Below are positions 1 through 7,171 of a DNA stretch of 64,000 nucleotides, one piece after another. This DNA is from Paenibacillus sp. FSL R10-2782 (GTDB lineage: Bacteria > Bacillota > Bacilli > Paenibacillales > Paenibacillaceae): positions 5,000,501-5,064,500 of the forward strand of contig NZ_CP151951.1 of the NCBI RefSeq assembly GCF_038592985.1, given 5' to 3'. Positions within the stretch are counted from its first letter, which is position 1; each line of letters opens with the position of its first letter. The position numbers and the translations under genes were made by a program. Under the pieces are notes generated by a model. The model made no database searches. It was not told where the DNA came from and saw only the letters and a program-made list of their open reading frames with translations.

Positions 1-140
1 TAATCTAACATCAAATCTTTCCTCATATATATAATGATATGCAAATGGCATGTAACCTAAGGGGACAAAAGATTACTCCCAATTGCATGTGTCTGTTTAT
101 TGTCATACAACGCTCAGGTTTTTAGATTAAAATAAAATAA

Positions 141-358
141 GCGCCATTCCTGTTATTTCGGGAATAGCGCTTCACTATAGTTAAAATAGCTGTATATGAT
201 ATAAATGGGTGTATATATGCAAATCAAAATGAGGGGAAAACCGGGCGAAACAATCTTCAGAAGAATTCAAGTTCACCTGTGCCCCGAATACTACTAAATA
301 ACTGCTACAAATCCGGGGGAACGGTGCCCATACGAATGCTCCGCACATGGAGTGTGGG
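141..358 (-). ncRNA. Possible small structured RNA (weak)
   Basis: On the minus strand a TATAAT box (364-369) is followed by about 200 bases rich in self-complementary G/C runs, with no open frame, and then by a terminator hairpin with a T-rich tail (142-171). The -35 region in front of the TATAAT is poor. I did not recognise a known family: it lacks the conserved blocks of the c-di-AMP (ydaO), TPP, FMN, cobalamin or T-box classes. It could equally be the 3' untranslated tail of the LysM transcript. Confidence 0.25.
142..171 (-). terminator. Rho-independent terminator
   Basis: The arms AAGCGC-ATTCC and GGAAT-GCGCTT form a near-perfect stem. On the minus strand it is followed by TTATTTTATTTT; the plus-strand side has no T tract, so it works for minus-strand transcripts. 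Confidence 0.7.
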
Positions 359-567
359 TATTCATTATATCAATGAGACTAACATCATTCCTGGTTAAAA
401 TCTATCTGAAGATACGTGTAGACGCACCATTGAAAAATTGCAGCCAAAAAAACATACTATTTCACAAATAATTATTCAAAAAAGCATTGTTTTAATAGAT
501 GCCTTCCCGTATACTGTAGTCAAACACTTGGTTTAATAAAAAACATTTATTATGAATTTATAATGAA

Positions 568-1026
568 TTATTTATTAGTGTTTGCTTGCGGAACTTGCAG
601 TTCTTGGCCTACTTTAATCAGGTTGTTGATTTTAAGCAGTTCTTCCACAGTTACACCATATTTTTCAGCAATGGAAGTCAGCGTATCGCCATCTTGAACA
701 CTTACTGTGATTGTATTTACAGTAGCCGGTGTTACAGTTGTAGTAGCTGGTGTTGTAGTTGTTGCTTGATTATTGTTCTCAGTAGCTGGTTGAGCCGGTG
801 TTGTAGTTGTGGCATTTCCTGTTCCGAAGACTTTAGCTTCAAATGCTTTTTGTGCTGCTTCTTGTTGTTCTCTTATCAATTGGTCCTCTGCTTGTTGTCT
901 TTCATACTCAGAACCAGACTGTGCGGCGGATACTTGACCTGTAGCAAGTGGACTCAACAGAGATACTGCACCTAAACTAATTGCCAACATGCTAGATACT
1001 GCTACCTTTTTTATTACGTTTTCCAT
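568..1026 (-). CDS. Exported LysM-domain protein
   Basis: A protein of 152 residues. It has an N-terminal signal peptide (basic start, then a hydrophobic run ending near LATGQVSAA), a Gln/Glu/Ala-rich helical stretch, a Thr/Pro/Ala-rich linker of about 40 residues, and a single C-terminal LysM domain (about residues 104-148, with the GDTLTSIAEKYGV core). LysM binds GlcNAc-containing glycans, so the product probably sits on peptidoglycan outside the membrane. No catalytic domain is present. The ATG at 1026 is chosen because AGGAGAG lies at the right distance and a signal peptide follows directly; the frame is open further up to 1095 but that part covers a leader hairpin. It has its own promoter at 1256-1285 and a leader of about 220 bases. 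The exact biological role is unknown. Confidence 0.8.
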   Translation of the reverse strand: MENVIKKVAVSSMLAISLGAVSLLSPLATGQVSAAQSGSEYERQQAEDQLIREQQEAAQKAFEAKVFGTGNATTTTPAQPATENNNQATTTTPATTTVTPATVNTITVSVQDGDTLTSIAEKYGVTVEELLKINNLIKVGQELQVPQANTNK

Positions 1027-1410
1027 GATTTTTTCTCTCCTCTTTTTAAGTTGAATTTTAATTAACTGCTTTACTACTGAGCGAGACACTCCCAATGTCC
1101 GCTCTCTTGTCGTTAGCTAGTCATTTATTACCAATCCATGTTAGCTATCAACAGATAGAAATTGTACTCCTATTTTCCAAATAAATCAACCTCTAAATTG
1201 AAATATTCTGTTTTCACCCCTCACTACCTTACTTTTTGTGCGTGTCTATATTTTTATTATATACCTCTCTCTATCTCGTTGTCAAATCTTGCTCATTGTG
1301 CGGTTTAAAAGGCTTCTCTGCTCTAGCATTTGGGCTTTTCTCGGAACGGTAAGAACTTTGTTCCCTGGCTCCAAACCAAAACTCTCGTAAAGGGGACATG
1401 AAATTCAGGC
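1027..1410 (-). promoter_or_regulatory. LysM gene promoter and long 5' leader
   Basis: The stretch between the LysM start and comFC. A consensus sigma-A promoter (TTGACA at 1280-1285, 18-base spacer, TATAAT at 1256-1261) would start transcription near 1249 and leave a leader of about 220 bases. The leader holds the 8-mer GTTAGCTA (plus-strand spelling) twice, at 1112-1119 and 1140-1147, and a stem-loop at 1079-1104 (arms GAGCG.GACA / TGTC.CGCTC). No terminator lies in the leader. No recognised riboswitch was found. Confidence 0.6.
1256..1285 (-). promoter_or_regulatory. Sigma-A promoter of the LysM gene
   Basis: TTGACA and TATAAT, both perfect hexamers, separated by 18 bases on the minus strand. 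Confidence 0.75.
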
Positions 1411-2238
1411 TTATGATCTAGCCAAAGTCAGGCAAAAAATGGCCATATGTATACCCTCTTCGGATGCCTTTTCCCCTAAAACACGCGCACACGCTTGTAA
1501 AGTACTGCCAGTTGTATAAATATCATCCACAAGCAAAACAGTAACATATTTATGATTCTCCATTTTGCGTTGATACTCAGCGTTTAAAACAAAATACTTA
1601 ATTAACTCCGTCATACCTGGCACAACAGAGAACGCATTATACATCGTGTCTGTGCGTTCTTTTTTTGTTTTGAAGCTTTGTTTGCCAGTATCTTGCGGAC
1701 GAGCAAGTAAAGGTAAAAAAGGCAGCTTATTTCGCCTGGCAAGCTCCTCTGCCAAGATCTGAGCCTGATTGAAACCTCGCTCTGCCAGTCGTGTTTCACT
1801 TACAGGAACACATGTCACCAAACTCACGCTCCGCAGAGACTGATTGAAACGAGAATATTCCTGACCAGTAAACTCATGCCTCATAGCCTGATAAGCCCGA
1901 TGCATCATCTCGCCGAGCAGAGGACCATACTTTTCATTTCCGCGATACTTAAACTGCCCAATCCATTCTCTCATGATAGGCGTATAGCTAGTCGCACTCC
2001 GATTACACACGTAGTAACGTGCTGCCCGGTCAGGCCTTACACAATCAGGACAACATGTCGGGCGTCCACAATGAACACATCGAATGTTGTGGATCCAGGG
2101 AATTTGAGAGGAACAAAAAGTACAAATCCCGGGAAACTCGGAAAAACTTTCAGTGTGAATTCCACAAGCGATACATATTTCCGACTGACGCTGAAGTAGC
2201 CAGTTCAAAAAAAGTTGGGTTCTGCGCATCATTTTCAT
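1411..2238 (-). CDS. comFC: ComFC-type phosphoribosyltransferase-like competence protein
   Basis: A protein of 275 residues of the ComF/GntX family. An N-terminal cysteine cluster (CIACGIH, CTFCSS, CVHCGRPTCCPDC) looks like a zinc-binding finger, and the C-terminal half is a type I phosphoribosyltransferase fold with the PRPP loop LLVDDIYTTGSTL. In Bacillus and Gram-negative relatives the family is needed for DNA uptake during transformation, with a cytoplasmic role thought to support handling of the incoming strand. It follows comFA by about 86 bases on the same strand; comFB, which lies between them in B. subtilis, is absent. The ATG at 2238 has AGGAAAGG at a somewhat long distance. Confidence 0.9.
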   Translation of the reverse strand: MKMMRRTQLFLNWLLQRQSEICIACGIHTESFSEFPGICTFCSSQIPWIHNIRCVHCGRPTCCPDCVRPDRAARYYVCNRSATSYTPIMREWIGQFKYRGNEKYGPLLGEMMHRAYQAMRHEFTGQEYSRFNQSLRSVSLVTCVPVSETRLAERGFNQAQILAEELARRNKLPFLPLLARPQDTGKQSFKTKKERTDTMYNAFSVVPGMTELIKYFVLNAEYQRKMENHKYVTVLLVDDIYTTGSTLQACARVLGEKASEEGIHMAIFCLTLARS

Positions 2239-2324
2239 ACAGAATGCACCTTTCCTGGTAATCTACGTGTCAACATTGCATCAGGTTTCACATTTTCAAA
2301 AAAACTTTTTTTTATTTTGCACAT

Positions 2325-4502
2325 TTAATGTTTTACCTCCTGTAGATAGCCCTTTTTTCGCGCTAGTGCATTCATGCGCTTAATTTGTCTAATCGCCCTC
2401 TTTTGGCCACGAGTCCATTGGGAAGATGTGAAAACGACGACGCCACATGGGTCTTCCTTCGACCTTCCTGCTCGACCAGCCATTTGTACCAGAGAGGCTT
2501 CATCAAAAAGGCTGCTATTCGCATCCAGTACATACACATCACTCCGTGGAACCGTCACACCGCGCTCCAAAATAGTGGTTGTGACCAGTACACGTATTTC
2601 AGTTGCCCGAAAGGAACGTACCTTAGCGCTTCGTTCTTCATCCTGGGATGAAGTGCCGGCAATTGGGATATCAGGCAGACGTTTGATCAACAATTCTACT
2701 AGAGATTGAATTTGTGAGATTCGTGTTACAAACACGAAGACCTGAGCGCCGCGGTGTATGGATACGAACAAGCGCTGAATCAGGGATTCAGGAAGCCGCC
2801 CTTTTTGCAGCCAATGCTTCACAGGAGTAGTCTCCAAACGGAAGGGGACAGGCAGTGGATGACGATGAAAACGAACGGGAACCTTGGCGTGCGGTAATAG
2901 ACCGCGTGCAGCCTCTTTTTGCAATAGTAGCGGTGGAGTAGCAGACAAATAAATGAACTTCCCCTCCCGCTTACACACAGCCTGTGCGGCAAAAGCGAGC
3001 ATAGGATCATTGTGATAAGGAAACGCGTCAATTTCGTCAATGACAACCAGATCAAAGGCCTGACGATAGCGCAGAAGCTGATGAGTCGTCGCAAGTGTCA
3101 GCTGTCCCCTTTGCCAGCGTTCATCACTGCCTCCATAGAGCGTCACCATACTTACTTGGGGAAAGGCAATTGCCAAACGGGGCGCCAATTCCAGTACCAC
3201 ATCCCGACGCGGTGTCGCTACAAGCGCCGACCCTCCAAGCTCCAGCACATGTTGCAGGAGTGGAAACATCATTTCAGTCTTGCCTGCGCCAGTCACGGCC
3301 CAGAGTAAAAACCGCTCTGCCGCAACATCAGCCTTGCCGCCGAAGCCAGGCAAGTGCCATACACCTTCGCCAGTTGTTGGCGAAGAATGCCCGCTGCTGC
3401 TGTCGCGGGCAAGAACAATGCCCTGCGGCGCAGCAGCAGGGCTTGGCCCCCGACGTGTAGCCATGCCACGCCGCAGCAGTTCGCCCGCCCGGAGCCAAAG
3501 GCTTTCTGGGCGGGCGTGCCCCCGCACCCCACCGGGTGGTGCGGCCAAAAAGCGCAGCGCCGCTTCGGCGGCGGCGCGTTGCGCAGGGCTCAGCCCCCAG
3601 CGCTCAAGCTCCGCGACCGGGGCTGCGTCCGCCGTGCGCGACACGGCGGGTTTCGCTGCACCGCGCAGCAGCAACGAGCACTCACGGCTGCGCCCCAGTG
3701 CGAGACACGTCTCGCAGTAGGCGCACGCCTTGCTTCCGCACGATGCACAGCCCGTGCGGTACATCGCCCCGCTGCCGCAACGATTGCAGCGGAGATCACG
3801 CGCGGCGGACCGACGCGTATATGATGCAAGGCCAGCAGCAAAGCTGAGCCGACCTTGCAGGTACGCGAGCTGCGCAGCTGAGCGCCAAACGTTCTCCAGA
3901 CCCGGCGCCGCCTCAGCCAGCAGTGCTTCAGCTTCTGGAACGAGCAATTGGCGTCCTGACAGCACATCAGCCAGCACATCCGCTTGTCGTGCCACACACT
4001 CCATATCCAGCTTTTCAATTTCACTGTTGGAATGCCTTCTTTGCTCAAGGTACAGTACCCCTGTCGATTTTCGTTCCTCACTCTCTCTCCCACACATCAT
4101 GTTGCTTGCATGGAACCGTTGTTCCTCCAAATTGCGTTCACTCTCCATGTCGGAAGTCCAGCCCTGTACCTCATCCCAAATGCTTATAGCATCGATTCCT
4201 CCGCTCAGATACTGATTTGCGTCAACAGGCTCTGCATTTAGCTCGTCCTTTAGCAGTACGAGAACGTATTGCCGCCATTGCTCCCTTGTCCATCGCTTCA
4301 TGTTCGTTGATCCCTTGAACACTTCACACAGCTTTACGCCCCAAGGCAATGGGAGCTCTCTCCCTAGCATCACCCATTCTTCGACAGCATCCTCCTGTCC
4401 ATCGCTCCCTTTCAGCCACCATGTCATATCTACTCGAATATCCACGGATAGGCGGATATCCCATTTCCCCTTATACTTGACTGCATATACCGTAATTTTC
4501 AT
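2325..4502 (-). CDS. comFA: ComFA-type DNA helicase/translocase
   Basis: A superfamily 2 helicase of 725 residues that powers uptake of single-stranded transforming DNA at the cytoplasmic face. The N-terminal third is variable. A four-cysteine zinc finger follows (CNRCGS...CASCGS, then CAYCETC), as known for ComFA. The helicase core has Walker A (AVTGAGKTE), motif II DEID, motif III SATPP and a helicase C domain ending in QMAGRAGRS. The start at 4502 is chosen for its GGGAGGA ribosome site; the longer frame to 4607 would run through the terminator of the upstream gene. A stretch of about 600 bases (roughly 3300-3920) around and before the zinc finger is much richer in G and C than its surroundings and full of short palindromes. 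Confidence 0.92.
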   Translation of the reverse strand: MKITVYAVKYKGKWDIRLSVDIRVDMTWWLKGSDGQEDAVEEWVMLGRELPLPWGVKLCEVFKGSTNMKRWTREQWRQYVLVLLKDELNAEPVDANQYLSGGIDAISIWDEVQGWTSDMESERNLEEQRFHASNMMCGRESEERKSTGVLYLEQRRHSNSEIEKLDMECVARQADVLADVLSGRQLLVPEAEALLAEAAPGLENVWRSAAQLAYLQGRLSFAAGLASYTRRSAARDLRCNRCGSGAMYRTGCASCGSKACAYCETCLALGRSRECSLLLRGAAKPAVSRTADAAPVAELERWGLSPAQRAAAEAALRFLAAPPGGVRGHARPESLWLRAGELLRRGMATRRGPSPAAAPQGIVLARDSSSGHSSPTTGEGVWHLPGFGGKADVAAERFLLWAVTGAGKTEMMFPLLQHVLELGGSALVATPRRDVVLELAPRLAIAFPQVSMVTLYGGSDERWQRGQLTLATTHQLLRYRQAFDLVVIDEIDAFPYHNDPMLAFAAQAVCKREGKFIYLSATPPLLLQKEAARGLLPHAKVPVRFHRHPLPVPFRLETTPVKHWLQKGRLPESLIQRLFVSIHRGAQVFVFVTRISQIQSLVELLIKRLPDIPIAGTSSQDEERSAKVRSFRATEIRVLVTTTILERGVTVPRSDVYVLDANSSLFDEASLVQMAGRAGRSKEDPCGVVVFTSSQWTRGQKRAIRQIKRMNALARKKGYLQEVKH

Positions 4503-4567
4503 TTGGCATTCCTCCCAACCCTCAAATGTTTGTTTTTCTCCCTGTCTATATAACAAATAAACAAAAA

Positions 4568-4604
4568 AAGCACACTTCCATGGCTCATAGCCTGAAGTGT
4601 GCTT
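4568..4604 (-). terminator. Terminator upstream of comFA
   Basis: An 11-bp stem (AAGCACACTTC / GAAGTGTGCTT) followed on the minus strand by a seven-T run. It ends the unit that contains the 4707-5144 gene and isolates comFA. Confidence 0.85.
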
Positions 4605-4706
4605 CACATCATTCGGATTTCAGTGAAATCCATTTTATCTTGCATATGCAATTCCGTGTAAACATTTATATCCGGTTTTGACCGTAATGTACACAATACT
4701 TTGTCA

Positions 4707-5144
4707 TTAACGAACAAGGGGAGCATCCACCCACGGGTTGACTGTTCTGAGGTCAATAACAATCTGCTTTTCACCGCCTGACTTCGGTAAAACCGGGTTT
4801 CCCGGTGAAAAACGATATGAAATGACCGAAACATCCATATGGCTGTAACCTATCATCCGTGTAAGGATCGGCAACGTATCGTCCACGGATTCGTCATCCA
4901 GTACCGTCACATGCAGCGGCTTACGACGTAACCAGGCAAGTATGCTCAATGAACGCATCACCCACTCCACACGTTCTCCGTCATTAGAAGTAATGACAAT
5001 ATAACGGGTCGGCCGTTGATCCGTAGATAACGCACGCACTTCATCGCCATTGAGATATCCCTGAACAGCCTGTCGTATATATATAAGATGCACGACTGCG
5101 GCTCCCAGACCATATATAAGCAATATCCAAACCAAATGAGCCAT
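4707..5144 (-). CDS. Small membrane protein of unknown function between degU and comFA
   Basis: About 145 residues. An N-terminal hydrophobic segment (residues 3-22) is followed by a soluble domain of about 120 residues whose middle (YIVITSNDGERVEW...VTVLDDESVDDTLPIL) reads like the nucleotide-binding start of a GT-A glycosyltransferase. It is far too short to be a complete enzyme, and this likeness is only an impression. I do not recognise a named family. It sits downstream of degU with its own ribosome site (AGGAGGAGGTGG; ATG at 5144) and is closed by the terminator at 4568-4604. In B. subtilis this position holds yviA (degV), which it does not resemble. Confidence 0.7.
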   Translation of the reverse strand: MAHLVWILLIYGLGAAVVHLIYIRQAVQGYLNGDEVRALSTDQRPTRYIVITSNDGERVEWVMRSLSILAWLRRKPLHVTVLDDESVDDTLPILTRMIGYSHMDVSVISYRFSPGNPVLPKSGGEKQIVIDLRTVNPWVDAPLVR

Positions 5145-5236
5145 CACGAAGGTTCCACCTCCTCCTATAGCGACAATATATGCCGTATAGCAGGAAGAGG
5201 TGTCACGGTTATGTACTGGGGTTCAAAGACTACACC

Positions 5237-5959
5237 TTACAGCGTAACCCATCCGTATTTGATGGAGTTAATAACCGCTTGTGTCCGGTCATCAACCTCC
5301 ATTTTTTGCAAAATACTGCTGACATGGTTTTTGACCGTTTTTTCACTAATGAATAAATATTCACCGATCATCTTGTTGCTCTTGCCTTCTGCCATTAAGC
5401 GCAGCACTTCAGCCTCACGACGGGTCAGCGGGTTATTTTCACCTGCGACGAACTTCACGCCAGCTTCCTTGGTATGACCTTCAGCCATAGCCCCGGTTTC
5501 ATTCAGGTACGTCATCCGACGGAGCTGCTGAATGAGTTTACCCGTTACCTTCGGATGAATAAACGCATACCCTTCATGTACAGAGCGAATCGCGTTAATG
5601 AGAGACTCGGCCTCCATATCTTTTAACAGGTAGCCATTAGCTCCCTTGCGCAACGTCTCAAATACATAGCTTTCATCATCATGAATGGACAGAATGATCA
5701 CTTTGACATCCGGGAACATCTCTCGCAGTTTTTCCGTTGCCTCGACACCATTTTCAATAGGCATATTAATGTCCATCAGAACGATATCCGGCTTCTCTAC
5801 ATTACAGAACTCCAACACCTGGATACCATCGCCACATTCGCCGATGACCTCAATGTCGTCCTCCATATTCAAAATACGTTTAAGTCCTTCACGGAACAAC
5901 TGATGATCGTCCGCCAAGAGTACTTTAATGGGTGCGTTACCAATTTCCTGATTTTCCAT
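5237..5959 (-). CDS. degU: Response regulator DegU
   Basis: A protein of 240 residues: receiver domain (residues 10-130; acidic pair Asp17-Asp18, phospho-acceptor Asp63, Lys113) and a C-terminal LuxR/NarL-type helix-turn-helix (residues about 175-238, LTRREAEVLRLMAEGKSNK). DegU controls exoenzyme production, competence, motility and multicellular behaviour in Bacillus, partly as the unphosphorylated form. Translation is probably coupled to degS: only 4 bases separate them and the AAGGAG ribosome site lies within the end of degS. The location next to comF matches B. subtilis. Confidence 0.95.
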   Translation of the reverse strand: MENQEIGNAPIKVLLADDHQLFREGLKRILNMEDDIEVIGECGDGIQVLEFCNVEKPDIVLMDINMPIENGVEATEKLREMFPDVKVIILSIHDDESYVFETLRKGANGYLLKDMEAESLINAIRSVHEGYAFIHPKVTGKLIQQLRRMTYLNETGAMAEGHTKEAGVKFVAGENNPLTRREAEVLRLMAEGKSNKMIGEYLFISEKTVKNHVSSILQKMEVDDRTQAVINSIKYGWVTL

Positions 5960-5963
5960 GTTG

Positions 5964-7124
5964 TTACTCCTTTCCCTTTTCCACGTTGGTTGGGATATGA
6001 ATCACTATCTTGGTGCCTTGATTCTCAGCTGATTCGATCTCCATTCTCCCCTCGAGCAGTTCAACCCTTTCCCGCATACCAATCAGACCAAAATGTCCAT
6101 GATCTTTGCTTTTCTGCTGAAAAAGCTCAGGCTTAAAGCCCAGACCGTTATCCTGCACCACGATTTTTACAAGCTGCGCCTGATAAGTAATCTCAACAAG
6201 CACATAGGTAGGATAAGCATGCTTGGCAGCGTTGGTCAAAGCTTCTTGGATCAGGCGGTAAATGGCTGCTTCCATCGCGGAAGAGAGACGGTGTTCCTTG
6301 CCCCTTGTTTCAAAAAGCGATCTAATCTTTGTTTTCTCTTCAAAATCCTGCACATATTTCCGGAGCGTCGGAATAAGTCCCAAGTCATCCAGGGCCATAG
6401 GACGCAGATTGAAAATAACCTTTCGCATTTCCTCAAGACTGGAGCGAACCTGTTTCTTCAAGTCTACTATTTCGTCCTGAACCATCTTAAATTCCTGCTT
6501 GGCGATCATTCTTTCCACAATTTCCGTCCTAAGCACTAGATGCGCAAGAAGCTGTGCAGGTCCATCGTGAATTTCACGGGATATCCGCTTGCGCTCCTCT
6601 TCCTGGGCTAAAATAATTTTCAGACCAATAAACTGTCGGTTTTTGGCCGATTCGATGATCCGCGTTACTTGTCCCAACTCACCCGACAAGTATTCCAGCA
6701 CGACGCCCATCTGCGAACCGATGGTTTCGGCCCGCTCGACAGAGGCCTCGACACTTTTAGCCCGCTTTTGAAGATCATCTCTTCTGGCCTTGAGGTACAT
6801 TTCCTTCTCGCGAAAGATCATCACATCGAGCTGAAGCTGTGTTGCTTTCTCATAAGCCTGCTTGATATCCTCTTCCGAATAGCGGACAAAGTCACGGCTG
6901 ACCTCAGTCAGCCGAATACGGGACCGCCGATAGTTCATTTCCAGCTGATCCACCTTTTCAATCGTTTCTGCCGTTTCCTTTAGGACGCTCTGGAGTTCCT
7001 GATTTAATGTGATCAGCTCGGTCCGGGCCGTGTCCAAAATTTCGAACATCTGATATTTGCTGTTCTCCATCACCTGGATGGCATTCTTAATGACTCGGTC
7101 TATGATATCGGCTTGAAAGTCCAC
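5964..7124 (-). CDS. degS: Sensor histidine kinase DegS
   Basis: A cytoplasmic kinase of 386 residues with no membrane segment. It has an N-terminal sensor with long coiled coils (about residues 30-160), then the HisKA_3 box EEERKRISREIHDGPAQ with phospho-acceptor His186, and a C-terminal ATPase domain (DNGLGF, then GHFGLIGMRERV). It phosphorylates DegU. The start is a GTG with TTGGAG upstream. Only 47 bases separate it from the glycosidase gene upstream, so its promoter, if separate, would have to lie within or close to that gene. Confidence 0.95.
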   Translation of the reverse strand: MDFQADIIDRVIKNAIQVMENSKYQMFEILDTARTELITLNQELQSVLKETAETIEKVDQLEMNYRRSRIRLTEVSRDFVRYSEEDIKQAYEKATQLQLDVMIFREKEMYLKARRDDLQKRAKSVEASVERAETIGSQMGVVLEYLSGELGQVTRIIESAKNRQFIGLKIILAQEEERKRISREIHDGPAQLLAHLVLRTEIVERMIAKQEFKMVQDEIVDLKKQVRSSLEEMRKVIFNLRPMALDDLGLIPTLRKYVQDFEEKTKIRSLFETRGKEHRLSSAMEAAIYRLIQEALTNAAKHAYPTYVLVEITYQAQLVKIVVQDNGLGFKPELFQQKSKDHGHFGLIGMRERVELLEGRMEIESAENQGTKIVIHIPTNVEKGKE

Positions 7125-7171
7125 AAATGTTCTACTCCAATCCTAGCAATTCAAGTATATATCATACCATA

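Larger units (their letters stand above)
1..567. other. Gene-free stretch left of the LysM gene
   Basis: No credible coding frame is seen. The stretch holds the 3' flank of the LysM gene, a possible small structured transcript on the minus strand (about 141-358) that ends in a good terminator hairpin at 142-171, and AT-rich sequence. The gene to the left lies outside the window. Confidence 0.6.

Noticed and set aside
230..370. Plus-strand AATCCGGGGGAACGG looked like a ydaO (c-di-AMP) riboswitch
   Set aside because: The other conserved blocks of that class are missing, and no plus-strand gene follows; the LysM gene is on the other strand and far away.
3354..3824. Several overlapping frames in the GC-rich part of comFA
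   Set aside because: High GC keeps all frames open by chance; only the ComFA frame shows conserved motifs.
4604..4834. Frame of 76 codons overlapping the end of the small membrane protein gene
   Set aside because: It overlaps a better-supported gene in another frame and runs into the terminator stem.
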